A stretch of 59,948 nucleotides of DNA from Nonomuraea cypriaca (GTDB lineage: Bacteria; Actinomycetota; Actinomycetes; Streptosporangiales; Streptosporangiaceae). The DNA lies in assembly GCF_015645445.1 (NCBI RefSeq), contig NZ_JADOGI010000042.1:1-59948 (forward strand), given 5' to 3'. Position numbers and translations under genes: made by a program. Positions 19,163 to 28,535 of the stretch are shown here, in pieces. Below the pieces are notes generated by a model. That model saw nothing but the letters and a program-made list of their open reading frames with translations. It searched no databases and had not been told where the DNA came from. Position 1 is the first letter of the stretch; the number at the start of each line of letters is the position of its first letter.

Positions 19163-20509
19163 TCACCTGGGGCGAGCCGCTGGACGTGGGTGCCCCACCG
19201 AGCGCGCCTTCATCGCGGCCTTGCGCGCCGCCTTGACGACGGCCTGGTCGTCGTGGGCGGTGGCCAGCATGTCGAGCACCGCGATCGTGTCGGGATGGCC
19301 GACCGCGGGCATCTCGCCGACCAGTTTGATCAGGTCCTCCCCTGGCTCGGGCGTGTCGAGCCGGCCCGCGGCCGGGCCTGACAGGTGCATGAGGGCGGCC
19401 AGGGAGTCGACCGCGATCCAGGTGTGGTCCGCCGGGCTCAACGGCGGGGCCTCGAGGTCGCGGATGTGCAGCCAGGAGGCGGCGTAGCGGCGCATCAGCG
19501 GGTGGTCGAGCGCCTCCCTGACGGGCTGCTCCGCCTCGGGGCCGAGCTCCTCCAGGATGGCGCCGACCGCGCCGCGCTGGCCGGCCGTGCCGGACGCGGC
19601 TATCTCGATCAGGTCGCGGGCGGCGGACTCGGGCGGGCGGCGCTCCAGCCAGCCGGCGACGGCGCTCTGCGTGGCCGAGCCCTTGACCAGCGCCTCGACG
19701 AGTTCGGCCGCGGACAGGTCGGCGAACACCTGCACCTCGGCGGCGGTCGGCGCGTCATGGCCCTCGCGCAGCAGGTCACGGCGGATGGCCCAGACGCCGA
19801 GCGGGGTGAGCGCGGTGCGGCCCGCGGCGGTCTGCTCGACCAGGCCGCAGTACGCGAGCAGCGCCAGCGCGTCGAGCAACTCGGCGGGCAGGGCGGCGGC
19901 GATCCTGCGCATCTCGACGGGGCCCGGCGCGAAGGCGACCTCGTGGGACTGGAGGATGCCGCGGGCGAGGTTGGCGACGGCGACGCCGGAGCGTACGGAG
20001 TAGATCGTGGCGAGCATCTCGGCCAGGTGGACGTCGACCACGGCCGAGCCGGTGAGGCCCTCGTCGGCGCGGTCGAGCACGTCCATGACGACGCCGTCCC
20101 AGAGCTCCAGGGTGGCCTCCACGGTGAGCCGCATCGACAGCGGCCCCCTGGAGGCCCGGCCGCCGGCGATGCGCAGCAGCCCGGCGTTGACGGCGACGAT
20201 CCAGGCCAGCCGCAGCCGCGTGGGGACCAGACCGAGTTCCTGGGCCGCGGCCGCGGCGTCGGCCTCGCTCAGGTGCCCGTCGGCGCCGGCCTGGCGGCTG
20301 CCGGTCCAGGCGGTGAGCCTGATGGCGTCGGCCACGAGGGGCACCGCGGGCACCGCCCTGGCCAGATCGGCGTCGGGCGCCAGCAGCACCGGCGGGAACG
20401 TCAGCGCCTCATGCTCCACGCGAGTCTCCTCAGGTGGCCGTGGAGGCACGGCGGCCTGCTCATCGATCAGCTTGCGCAGCTCGGCGAGGTCGAAGACGTT
20501 GTTTGCCAC
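19163..20509 (-). CDS. Conserved actinobacterial protein of unknown function, paralogue A
   Basis: I do not recognise a named domain in this 448-residue soluble protein. It is mostly helical, with segments that look like winged helices (LSEADAAAAAQELGLVPTRL) and helix repeats. The last 40 residues, GHPDTIAVLDMLATAHDDQA then VVKAARKAAMKARSVG, match the end of the next gene upstream, and both contain LTPLxVWxxR in the middle. The two are therefore ancient paralogues. No signal or membrane segment is seen. The start GTG 20509 gives MANNVFDLAELRKLIDEQ. It is 37 bases after paralogue B and 110 bases before def. Confidence 0.7.
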   Translation of the reverse strand: MANNVFDLAELRKLIDEQAAVPPRPPEETRVEHEALTFPPVLLAPDADLARAVPAVPLVADAIRLTAWTGSRQAGADGHLSEADAAAAAQELGLVPTRLRLAWIVAVNAGLLRIAGGRASRGPLSMRLTVEATLELWDGVVMDVLDRADEGLTGSAVVDVHLAEMLATIYSVRSGVAVANLARGILQSHEVAFAPGPVEMRRIAAALPAELLDALALLAYCGLVEQTAAGRTALTPLGVWAIRRDLLREGHDAPTAAEVQVFADLSAAELVEALVKGSATQSAVAGWLERRPPESAARDLIEIAASGTAGQRGAVGAILEELGPEAEQPVREALDHPLMRRYAASWLHIRDLEAPPLSPADHTWIAVDSLAALMHLSGPAAGRLDTPEPGEDLIKLVGEMPAVGHPDTIAVLDMLATAHDDQAVVKAARKAAMKARSVGHPRPAARPR

Positions 20510-20546
20510 CCACGAAACTTACTGCACAGGAGTCACATGCACGTAC

Positions 20547-22016
20547 TCAACGGATGGCTCGGGAGCGCGCTTTGAACGCCGCCTTGCGCGCCGCCTTGGC
20601 GACCGTGTCATCGGGAATGAACCGGCCGAGCAGCTCCAGAACCTCGACCACGTCGGGGTGGTCGACCCGCCACATCTCCTCGATCATATGGGCGGGCGGG
20701 CCGGAGGCCGCCATGTTCTCGGCGAAGATCTCGGGGTCCTCCTCGGCCGCGGGCATCGCCAGCGCCAGCATGTCGATGCTGACCCAGAGCAGCTCCTCCT
20801 GGGTGAGCGGCGGCGCGGGCAGCCCTCTGGCGGACAACCAGTGGATGGCGTGCGGCCGCAGCTCCGGGTCGTCGAGGTGGTCGCGTACCTGCGGCGCGGC
20901 CTCGGCGCTCAGCCGGTCGACGATGGAGACGGCGATCCCGCGGGCCACGGAGGGCGCGCCTGAGGCGGCGGCCAGCAGGGTGGCTGCGGCCTCGCCCGGA
21001 GTCCTGCCGGTCAGCCAGCGGCTGATGTCGTCCTCGGCGATCTCGGTGGGCACGCCGTCGAGCAGCCCTTCGATGAGCCCGAGCGCGTCGGTCTCGGCCA
21101 GGTCGGCGGCCTGCGGAGCGTCGAGCCCGAGCGAGAGGTAGTGCTCGCGCAGCCCCCAGACCGCGAGGGGGGTGAGCTGGGCGCTGTCGCCGCTGACCTG
21201 GAGCATGCCGTGCCAGGCCAGCCGGTCAAGCACGGCGGTCAGGTCGATCTCCCCGTCGCCCGCGATCTCCCCGAGGTAGTCGCCGATCACGGTGACCGGG
21301 ACCCGCACCTGGAGCCGGTAGAGCATGTCGAACAGGTCATAGAGGCCCTCGTCGAGCTCGGGCCATCCGGTGACCGACCCCTCCGTGCCGTGCTCGACGA
21401 CGCGGGCCACGGCCTGCGCCCACGCGGCCAGCGGGTCGCCGTCGTCTGGCAGGGGCTGCTCGGCCAGCATGGGAACGCTTGGCAGCGCGGCCGTCAGATC
21501 CTCGGGCGGGGCCAGCCGCGCGGCGGGCAGGGGTGTGCAGCCGGGACAGTCGCAGGGCGCCTCCCCCAGGTCGGGCAGCTCGCCGGACGGAATGGCGATC
21601 GACTGCTCGAGCGATTCGGGGCCGATTGAGCTGAAAAGGCTCTTGGCCATGCCGAAGTTGGCGGGGTCGGCGAGCGCCTCGGTCATGCGCGGCGCGATGT
21701 CGTCGAGCCTGGCCCGCATCCGCATCGCCGTCGGCTCCGGCACCGCGCCCGCCGCGCTGAGGTAGTCGACCAGGGTGCGCGCGGCGGCGACGGTCTCCTG
21801 CGCGCTCTCGGGGGGCGCGATGACCTTGCGCGGGTAGATGGACAGCAGCAACTCGTCAAAGGTCTCGGGGGTGAAGTCGCCGAGTTCGCTGACGTTGAGG
21901 TAGTCACTGGAGTAGTCGCAGAGCAGGCGGACCTCGTCCGCGTCCACTTCGACTTCCCGCGCGCGCCCCCAAGCACGCAGGTCGTCGATGACCTGGTTCA
22001 CCCATTCGATCGACAC
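20547..22016 (-). CDS. Conserved actinobacterial protein of unknown function, paralogue B
   Basis: This 489-residue protein shares its C-terminus (VDHPDVVEVLELLGRF then DTVAKAARKAAFKARSR) and the LTPLAVWGLREHYL block with paralogue A. It differs in having an N-terminal region like VNQVIDDLRAWGRAREVEV and a short cysteine cluster, EAPCDCPGCTPLP, near residue 155, with the spacing C-x-C-x2-C. The cluster could bind a metal. No enzyme family is evident. It starts at GTG 22016, 49 bases downstream of priA. Confidence 0.7.
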   Translation of the reverse strand: MSIEWVNQVIDDLRAWGRAREVEVDADEVRLLCDYSSDYLNVSELGDFTPETFDELLLSIYPRKVIAPPESAQETVAAARTLVDYLSAAGAVPEPTAMRMRARLDDIAPRMTEALADPANFGMAKSLFSSIGPESLEQSIAIPSGELPDLGEAPCDCPGCTPLPAARLAPPEDLTAALPSVPMLAEQPLPDDGDPLAAWAQAVARVVEHGTEGSVTGWPELDEGLYDLFDMLYRLQVRVPVTVIGDYLGEIAGDGEIDLTAVLDRLAWHGMLQVSGDSAQLTPLAVWGLREHYLSLGLDAPQAADLAETDALGLIEGLLDGVPTEIAEDDISRWLTGRTPGEAAATLLAAASGAPSVARGIAVSIVDRLSAEAAPQVRDHLDDPELRPHAIHWLSARGLPAPPLTQEELLWVSIDMLALAMPAAEEDPEIFAENMAASGPPAHMIEEMWRVDHPDVVEVLELLGRFIPDDTVAKAARKAAFKARSRAIR

Positions 22017-22065
22017 AGGGGCACGCTAACGGCTGGCCAACGGATGAGCGAATCGGGGAAATGGT

Positions 22066-24375
22066 CTAAATCAGGTCGAGTGGGTCGACAGTCACCCTCA
22101 CGACATCCTGCGTCTTACGCGCCGCACGCACCCCACTGGCCCCCTTGAGCGCGGCGGCCAGCGCGGAGCCGCCGCCGCGGCGCACCCGGATCATGGCGCG
22201 TTCCTGGCCGGTCTCGTCGACGGGAACGGGGCCGAGCACCTGGGCGCCGGGCGGGAGGCGTACTTCGTCGAGCATCTGTCTGACGGCGCTCGCCGCGCCG
22301 GTGAGCGTCGCCATCCGCACGGCCGGGGGGAAGCCCAGCTCTGCGCGGTCGCCGAGTTCGCGCTCGGCGTGGGTGACGGGATCCCACCTCAGCAGAGCCT
22401 GTACGGCGGGCAGCGCGGCGTCCCCCAGCACGACCAGCTCGGCGGCGGGGCGGAGCAGCGCGGCGGCGTTCATCCAGCGGCGCAGCGCCTCCTCGGCGGC
22501 CCGCAGGTCGGCCCGGCCGAGCAACGCCCACGTGTCGAGCAGCACGGCCGCCGCGTAGCCGCCTTCGGCCACCGGTTCCGCGCCGGGTGTGGCGACGACC
22601 AGTGCGCGGGCGGGCGGCACGGTGGCCAGGACGCCGTCACGGCCGGACGTGCGCACCTGCACCGAGGGGAAGGCCCGGCCGAGCTCCTCCGCGGTGCGCC
22701 TGGCGCCGGTGACCGCGGCGCGCAGCCTGGGACTGCCGCAGGACGGGCACCGCCAGTCGGCGTCCACCCGGCCGCACCAGCGGCAGTAGGGGGCCGCGTG
22801 GCCGCCTCTGAGCGCGAGCGGACCATGGCAGAGCAGCCCTGGTCCCGACAGGCCGATCGAAGCGCCCCCCTCGTCCTCGGCGCGCGCCCGTCCAGGACCG
22901 GTGAGCGGGATCGCCCCCGCCATCGCGGAGCGCGGCTCCGGGGCGCCGGCGGGCTCGCGCGTGGGGGGCAGGACGCAGCGGGCGGGGGTACGGCAGTGCC
23001 GGCAGGCCAGCGCGGGCAGGTATCCCCGTCTCGGAACCTGCACCAGCACGGGCCCGCTCTCCAGCCCCTGGCGCAGGGCCCGCCAGGCGATGCTGGGCAG
23101 CCTGGCCTGGCGGGCGGCCTGGTCCTTGGCCAGTTCGGCGTCCTCACCGGCCGGGCGTACCCGGGGGGCGAGGGTCCTGATGGTCGTGCGGGCGGCCACG
23201 ATCGGCCTGGCCCAGCGGGTGGCGACGAGTTGCGTCGCCTCGGCGGTGCGCGTGTAGCCGCCGATGAGCATGGCCGCGCCCGTCCGGTGCGCCCTCAGTC
23301 CGAGGACCTCGCGGGCGTGCGGGTACGGGGACAGGCGTTCGGCGTGCAGGTCGTCGCCGTCGTCCCAGATGGCCACCAGGCCGAGCTCGGCGACGGGGGC
23401 GAACATGGCGGCCCTGGTGCCGACGACGGCGCGTACCTGGCCTCTCAGCACCTTCAGCCACCGCCTGTACCGCTCGGCCGGGCCGAGGTCGGCGGTGAGC
23501 GCCACGTGCCTGCCCGCGCCGAGCAGCCGCTCGAACTCGCGGTCGGCCAGCGTCACGTCCTTGCCGTCGGGAACCACGACGACCGCTCCCCTGCCGCCGT
23601 CCAGCGTCGCCCGCACCGCCTCGGCCACCGCGACCGCCCAGCCTCTGGCGCCGGGCAGGGCCGACCACACCGCGCGGGGCACCCGCCCGTCGCGCAGCGC
23701 GTCCAGGAACGAGGGGCCGGTGGGGTACGCCTCCCAGGCGCTCTCGTCCGGCGCCTCGGGAGTTTCCGAGACGACGACGGCGGCGGCTGCCGAAGACGTT
23801 TCCGAGGCGATGCCAGCGGGTGCTGAGGGCGTCTCCGCAGCGGCTGTGGGGGGAGTCTCTGAGGCGGCCGGCGGCTGGGGCGTTTCCGAGACGGCGGCCG
23901 GCGCCTGGGGTGTTTCCGAGACGGCGGCCGGCGCAGGGGTCTCCGCCTCGGCCCTGGCGTGGCGGGGCGGGACGGCGAGGCGGAGCACGTCGGCCAGGGT
24001 GCCCGCGTACCGGTCGGCGACCGCTCTGGCCAGGCCGGCGATCTCCGGCGTGAGCACCTGCTCAGGGGACACCACGCGTTCGAGCGGGGTCAGCCTGCCG
24101 TCGTGGTCGGTGTCGTCGGCTCGTTCCAGCAGGAACCCGTCGACCAGCTTGCCCGCGAACCGCACTCGCACCCGCACCCCCGGCGTGGCCGTCTCGTGCA
24201 TGGCGGCGGGCACCAGGTAGTCGAAGGGCCGGTCGAGGTGTGGCAGCGGGTTGTCCACCGCCACCCTCGCCACGGGCTGCTCGGGGGCGGGGACGGGAGC
24301 CCCTTTGGTGTCCTTCGACGACGCTGGGGGCCGCACGGCGTCGAGCGGCAGGAGGGCGTCGTCGGAGTCGGTCAC
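22066..24375 (-). CDS. priA: Primosomal protein N' (PriA), actinobacterial ATPase-degenerate form
   Basis: The 769-residue protein has the N-terminal PriA DNA-binding domain (VARVAVDNPLPHLDRPFDYL, VRVRFAGKLVDGFLLER), the middle zinc domain with CRHC, CHGPL, CRWCG and CPSCG, and the C-terminal PriA block ERELGDRAELGFPPAVRMA. The helicase motifs are broken. The Walker A position reads VVVPDGKD (269-273) and the DEEH box reads WDDGDDLHAE, so it likely cannot hydrolyse ATP and may act as a structural loader. Residues about 142-213 are a low-complexity insert of SETPQAP-type repeats encoded by 30-bp repeats near 23881-23940. Confidence 0.9.
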   Translation of the reverse strand: MTDSDDALLPLDAVRPPASSKDTKGAPVPAPEQPVARVAVDNPLPHLDRPFDYLVPAAMHETATPGVRVRVRFAGKLVDGFLLERADDTDHDGRLTPLERVVSPEQVLTPEIAGLARAVADRYAGTLADVLRLAVPPRHARAEAETPAPAAVSETPQAPAAVSETPQPPAASETPPTAAAETPSAPAGIASETSSAAAAVVVSETPEAPDESAWEAYPTGPSFLDALRDGRVPRAVWSALPGARGWAVAVAEAVRATLDGGRGAVVVVPDGKDVTLADREFERLLGAGRHVALTADLGPAERYRRWLKVLRGQVRAVVGTRAAMFAPVAELGLVAIWDDGDDLHAERLSPYPHAREVLGLRAHRTGAAMLIGGYTRTAEATQLVATRWARPIVAARTTIRTLAPRVRPAGEDAELAKDQAARQARLPSIAWRALRQGLESGPVLVQVPRRGYLPALACRHCRTPARCVLPPTREPAGAPEPRSAMAGAIPLTGPGRARAEDEGGASIGLSGPGLLCHGPLALRGGHAAPYCRWCGRVDADWRCPSCGSPRLRAAVTGARRTAEELGRAFPSVQVRTSGRDGVLATVPPARALVVATPGAEPVAEGGYAAAVLLDTWALLGRADLRAAEEALRRWMNAAALLRPAAELVVLGDAALPAVQALLRWDPVTHAERELGDRAELGFPPAVRMATLTGAASAVRQMLDEVRLPPGAQVLGPVPVDETGQERAMIRVRRGGGSALAAALKGASGVRAARKTQDVVRVTVDPLDLI

Positions 24376-25010
24376 GCCTAACGTCTACCAGACCCGACCA
24401 CCCCGAACGCCCGCCGCCACCATCACGGACAACCCGCCGGCACATGGCTCAGCGGCGTTCCGGCCCCCACCCGGCCACCTCCGCGAAGAGACCCCGGTGT
24501 CCCGCCCGCTCCCTGATTCTTCGTGAACGAACGAAGCCAGTAACCGGCGGCGAAAGCGGGCAGCCGGGTCCGCCGGTCCCGGACGAGATGGACGACCGCC
24601 GAGACCCTTGTGTCGCCCTGAACAAGTCACGGGCCACCGCGAGGCCGGCAGCCCCCTGGGGGCATCACAACGCCAAGCGAGAGGCCCGGACACGGAGTGG
24701 CACTCCAGATGCCGCAACGCCAGATATCGCCAGACACGGCAGCACGAATAGGACCGAACACCGCAACGCCGGTCAGCGCCCCGAACACCGCAAGGCCACG
24801 GAGCGCCCGGACACCACAACGCGGGGTGGTCCGGACATCGCAACGCCACAGACGTCGCAACGCCAGGAGGCCGGGCACCGCAACCTCACGCAGCACCCCG
24901 GACACCCCAACACGGAACTCCCCCGGACACCGCAACGCCTGGGAGCGGGCCTGGTGCCGTGACCGCCGGCGTCTCGGAGGAAGCCCGGGACGCCGGCGGC
25001 TGGGCAGATG
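24376..25010. other. Intergenic region between priA and metK with eroded repeats
   Basis: 635 bases hold no credible gene. From about 24690 to 24955 the core CCGGACACCGCAACGCC recurs roughly nine times with drift (for example CGAACACCGCAACGCC, CGGACATCGCAACGCC, CGGGCACCGCAACCTC), an eroded tandem array. The 24380-24690 part has no recognisable element. The metK terminator lies at the right end. Confidence 0.6.
24963..24999 (-). terminator. Stem-loop after metK
   Basis: A perfect 11-bp stem, CCGCCGGCGTC at 24963-24973 with GACGCCGGCGG at 24989-24999, has a 15-base loop and begins 11 bases downstream of the metK stop. It has no U tract, which is common in high-GC actinomycetes. Confidence 0.65.
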
Positions 25011-26198
25011 TCAGAGGCCGGCGGCCGTGCGGAGGGTCTCGGCGCGGTCGGTGGACTCCCAGGAGAAGCCGTCGCGGCCGAAGTGGCCGTAGGCGGCGGT
25101 CTCCGAGTAGATCGGGCGCAGCAGGTCGAGGTCGCGGATGATCGCGGCCGGGCGCAGGTCGAACACCTGCAGCACGGCGGTCTGGATCTTCTCCACCGGC
25201 AGCTTCTCGGTGCCGAAGCACTCCACGAACAGGCCCACGGGCTGGGCCTTGCCGATCGCGTACGCCACCTGAACCTCGCACCGGTCGGCCAGCCCCGCCG
25301 CCACGACGTTCTTGGCCACCCAGCGCATCGCGTAGGCCGCCGAGCGGTCCACCTTGGACGGGTCCTTGCCGGAGAACGCCCCGCCACCGTGACGAGCCAT
25401 GCCGCCGTAGGTGTCAATGATGATCTTGCGACCGGTCAGGCCCGCGTCGCCCATCGGGCCGCCGATCTCGAAGCGTCCGGTCGGGTTGACCAGCAGCCGG
25501 TAGCCCTCGGTGTCGATGTCGAGGCCCGCGAGCACCGGGTCGACCACGTGCTCCTTGATGTCGGGCGTCAGCATCTCCTTGAGGTCGATCTCGGCCGCGT
25601 GCTGCGTGGAGACGACCACGGTGTCGAGCCGGACGGGGGTGTCGCCGTCGTACTCGATCGTGACCTGGGTCTTGCCGTCGGGGCGCAGGTAGGGCACCGT
25701 GCCTGACTTGCGGACCGCCGACAGGCGCTGGGCCAGCCGGTGGGCGAGCGTGATCGGCAGCGGCATCAGCTCGGGCGTCTCGCGGCAGGCGTAGCCGAAC
25801 ATGAGGCCCTGGTCGCCCGCGCCCTGACGGTCGAGCTCGTCGTCTTCCTCGCCCACGCGGTGCTCGTAGGCGTCGTCGACGCCCTGGGCGATGTCGGGCG
25901 ACTGCGCCCCGATGGACACCGACACGCCGCACGAGGCGCCGTCGAAGCCCTTGTGGGAGGCGTCGTAACCGATCTCAAGGATCTTCTCCCTGATGACGCC
26001 GGGGATGTCGACGTAGGTCTCAGTCGTCACCTCGCCTGCGACGTGGACCTGGCCGGTAGTGATCATCGTCTCGACGGCGACCCGGCTCTTGGGGTCGTCT
26101 TTGAGCATGGTGTCGAGAATCGCGTCACTGATCTGGTCGGCGATCTTGTCCGGGTGGCCCTCGGTGACCGACTCGGAGGTGAACAGGCGACGTGACAA
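25011..26198 (-). CDS. metK: S-adenosylmethionine synthetase
   Basis: The enzyme makes S-adenosylmethionine from methionine and ATP. The 395-residue protein has [34 protein letters not shown], the central [10 protein letters not shown] and [21 protein letters not shown] chose TTG 26198 because GAGGAG lies eight bases before it and the product starts with [18 protein letters not shown], the usual N-terminus. It is preceded by a roughly 130-base gap with no visible SAM riboswitch, and ends at a stem-loop. Confidence 0.96.
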   Translation of the reverse strand: MSRRLFTSESVTEGHPDKIADQISDAILDTMLKDDPKSRVAVETMITTGQVHVAGEVTTETYVDIPGVIREKILEIGYDASHKGFDGASCGVSVSIGAQSPDIAQGVDDAYEHRVGEEDDELDRQGAGDQGLMFGYACRETPELMPLPITLAHRLAQRLSAVRKSGTVPYLRPDGKTQVTIEYDGDTPVRLDTVVVSTQHAAEIDLKEMLTPDIKEHVVDPVLAGLDIDTEGYRLLVNPTGRFEIGGPMGDAGLTGRKIIIDTYGGMARHGGGAFSGKDPSKVDRSAAYAMRWVAKNVVAAGLADRCEVQVAYAIGKAQPVGLFVECFGTEKLPVEKIQTAVLQVFDLRPAAIIRDLDLLRPIYSETAAYGHFGRDGFSWESTDRAETLRTAAGL

Positions 26199-26326
26199 CT
26201 CAGTGGCTCCTCATGCAGCGGCTGCTGACGGATGTGATGCCCGGGACGGATGGACGCGCCAGGGCTTCGCCGAAGTCTAGCCCTACCCGGCGCCGAGTCG
26301 CGAAACTGTCCACCGTATGTCGCCGA

Positions 26327-26689
26327 TCACAGGTCAGGCAGCGGATCGGGCGGAAGGATCTCTGGCGCGAAGATCTCCGCGTCGGCGGCGGAGACCACAG
26401 CGGCATACTCCTCATCGAACTCGAACGCCATCGAGCCCAACTCGATGATCGGTCCAGGCAGGATGGGGCCGAGTCTGGTGTGCCGGGGGAACTCCACGAA
26501 CACCGCCACCGGCCGGTCACTCCTGAGCGTCCTGGTCGCCAGCACCGATATGGCCGAGTCGGTGACCACGATCAGGAAGTTCCCCACCGCCGCCGGTCCG
26601 GAGGCGGACGCGGGGAAGACGTAGTTGATCTCTCCTTGCTCACCGAGCAAGGTCCGACAACGATCTCTGACAGCAGAACCAACCGGCAT
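26327..26689 (-). CDS. Small actinobacterial conserved hypothetical protein
   Basis: The 120-residue acidic protein has the pattern of a recurrent uncharacterised actinobacterial family: INYVFPASASG, FLIVVTDSAISVLATRTLRS, VEFPRHTRLGP and IELGSMAFEFDEEY followed by AAVVSAAD. The strand-rich middle resembles a PH-like or SHOCT-less sensory fold. It has no membrane segment or motif for catalysis. The start ATG 26689 is good. It lies between metK (128 bases) and coaBC (136 bases) and may be monocistronic. Confidence 0.65.
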   Translation of the reverse strand: MPVGSAVRDRCRTLLGEQGEINYVFPASASGPAAVGNFLIVVTDSAISVLATRTLRSDRPVAVFVEFPRHTRLGPILPGPIIELGSMAFEFDEEYAAVVSAADAEIFAPEILPPDPLPDL

Positions 26690-26825
26690 TCCGCCCCCCC
26701 TTCGCCCTAAGTATCCGCAGGCGCGCGGGGGTGTCGCAACAGTTGATCGGGTAATTGGTCTTGCGCACTTCGTGCACCATGTGCGGTTCGTACGATTTGT
26801 TGCAGTTGAGTGGAATTAGTCCGAT

Positions 26826-28253
26826 TTATTCAGAGAGACGCGCGGCGACCAGATCCCACACGGCGTCGGCGAGATCCTCCTTGGGCCCGAACGGCACCTC
26901 GACCGCCTCGCCGCCCGCCACCAGCACGGTGGCGGCGTTGTCCGCGGTGCCGAAGGCGAGGCCCTCGCCCACCTGGTTGACGACCAGCAGATCGCAGCCC
27001 TTGCGCGCGAGCTTGGCCTGCCCGTTGGCGAGCACGTCGTCCGTCTCGGCCGCGAACCCGACGATCACTTCCGGGTACGCCCGCCGCTCCCCCCCACCCG
27101 CTGCCCGCACTCCAGCGGACTCCAAGCCAACGCCACCCGTTCCGGCAACACCAGAGGACTCCAAGCCGGCGCCATCCGCCCCAGCAACACCAGAGGACTC
27201 CAAGCCGGCGCCGCCCGCCCCGCCACCGGACTCCGAGCCGGCGCCCCCCACCCGGGCGCCACCGGGCTCGGGACCGACGCCACCAGCCACGGCTCTCACA
27301 GCCTCGGCCGCCTCGGCCTTGCGGCGGAGTTCGCCGAGTTCGGCGAGGATGTCGGGGTTCTTGGCCAGGCGGATGGGCTCCGGGTCGCCCTCGGTCTTCT
27401 TGATCTTCGATTCGTGCCGGGTCACGGGCCTGAAGTCAGCCACCGCGGCGGCCATGACGACCACGTCGGCATCCCGCGCGGCGGCCAGCACCGACTCGCG
27501 CAACTGCGCCGTGGACTCCACCCGCACCACCGTGGCCCCCGCGGGATCGGGCAGCGTGACGTTGGCGGCCACGAGGGTCACCTCCGCGCCCCTGGCCGCC
27601 GCCGTGCGGGCAAGGGCGTAACCCTGCAGCCCGGACGAGCGGTTGCCGATGTAGCGGACCGGGTCGATGGCCTCGCGGGTGCCTCCGGCGGAGACGACGA
27701 CCTTGCGCCCGGCCAGGTCGCGCGGCCGGCCGCGCAGGACGCGCAGGCAGACCTGGAAGATCTCGGCGGGGTCGGGCAGCCGCCCGGGGCCGGTGTCGGC
27801 GCCGGTGAGTCTGCCCACGGCCGGGTCGAGCACGACGGCGCCGCGCGAGCGCAGCGTAGCGACGTTGGCGCGGGTGGCGGGATGCTGCCACATCTCGGTG
27901 TGCATCGCGGGCGCGAACACGACCGGGCAGCGCGCCGTCAGCAGCGTGTTGGTGAGGAGGTCGCCGGCCAGCCCGTGGGCCGCCTTGGCCAGCACATCGG
28001 CGGTCGCGGGCGCGACCACGAGGAGATCGGCCTGCTTGCCGATCCGCACGTGGGGCACCTCGTGAACGTCGTCCCACACCTCCGCGGACACGGGGTGGCC
28101 CGACAGGGCGGCCCAGGTGGGCTCGCCCACGAACTTCAGGGCCTCGCGGGTCGGCACGACCCGCACCTCGTGCCCCGACTCGGTGAACAGGCGCAGCAAC
28201 TCGCAAGCCTTGTACGCGGCGATGCCGCCGCTGACGCCCAGGACGACCTTCAT
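26826..28253 (-). CDS. coaBC: Bifunctional phosphopantothenoylcysteine decarboxylase / phosphopantothenate-cysteine ligase
   Basis: CoaBC makes 4'-phosphopantetheine for coenzyme A. The CoaC half has KVVLGVSGGIAAYKACELL, HEVPHVRIGKQADLLVVAPATA and the PAMHTEMW catalytic segment. The CoaB half has VVVSAGGTREAIDPVRYIGN and MAAAVADFRPV, then KIKK and IVGFAAETDD. The 475 residues exceed the usual 400 because about 80 residues (313-392) of Gly/Ser-rich repeats (GLESSGVAGADGAGLESSG) are inserted in the CoaB domain, encoded by a 39-bp repeat. The start ATG 28253 is clear; rpoZ ends eight bases upstream. Confidence 0.95.
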   Translation of the reverse strand: MKVVLGVSGGIAAYKACELLRLFTESGHEVRVVPTREALKFVGEPTWAALSGHPVSAEVWDDVHEVPHVRIGKQADLLVVAPATADVLAKAAHGLAGDLLTNTLLTARCPVVFAPAMHTEMWQHPATRANVATLRSRGAVVLDPAVGRLTGADTGPGRLPDPAEIFQVCLRVLRGRPRDLAGRKVVVSAGGTREAIDPVRYIGNRSSGLQGYALARTAAARGAEVTLVAANVTLPDPAGATVVRVESTAQLRESVLAAARDADVVVMAAAVADFRPVTRHESKIKKTEGDPEPIRLAKNPDILAELGELRRKAEAAEAVRAVAGGVGPEPGGARVGGAGSESGGGAGGAGLESSGVAGADGAGLESSGVAGTGGVGLESAGVRAAGGGERRAYPEVIVGFAAETDDVLANGQAKLARKGCDLLVVNQVGEGLAFGTADNAATVLVAGGEAVEVPFGPKEDLADAVWDLVAARLSE

Positions 28254-28261
28254 CGAAGGGG

Positions 28262-28531
28262 TCAGACCGCGCCTTCGATGGGCTCGGCGTTGAGCAGGCC
28301 CTCGGAGACCTCGCGCAGCGCGATGGACAGCGGCTTCTCCTGGGCATGCGTCTCGACCAGCGGCCCGACGTATTCCAGCAGACCCTCGCCGAGCTGGGAG
28401 TAGTAGGCGTTGATCTGGCGAGCGCGCTTGGCGCCCATGATCACCAGGGAGTATTTGCTGTCGACGATGTCGAGCAGCGCGTCGATCGGCGGGTTGGTGA
28501 TGCCCTCCGCGGCCGGGGTGGTGCCTGCCAC
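28262..28531 (-). CDS. rpoZ: DNA-directed RNA polymerase omega subunit
   Basis: The 89-residue protein helps assemble RNA polymerase. It has [40 protein letters not shown] and the actinobacterial tail [19 protein letters not shown] 28531 is preceded by an AGAGG-type binding site about ten bases away. It sits in the conserved gmk-rpoZ-coaBC order, four bases after the gmk stop. Confidence 0.96.
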   Translation of the reverse strand: MAGTTPAAEGITNPPIDALLDIVDSKYSLVIMGAKRARQINAYYSQLGEGLLEYVGPLVETHAQEKPLSIALREVSEGLLNAEPIEGAV

Positions 28532-28535
28532 GATG

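Noticed and set aside
24240..24962. 240-codon plus-strand frame across the priA start and the following gap
   Set aside because: It overlaps priA on the opposite strand and then runs through the degenerate repeat array; the amino acids are repeat-derived and no domain is visible.
26199..26326. SAM riboswitch upstream of metK
   Set aside because: I looked for SAM-I, SAM-IV and SAH aptamer cores and saw none in this 128-base gap.
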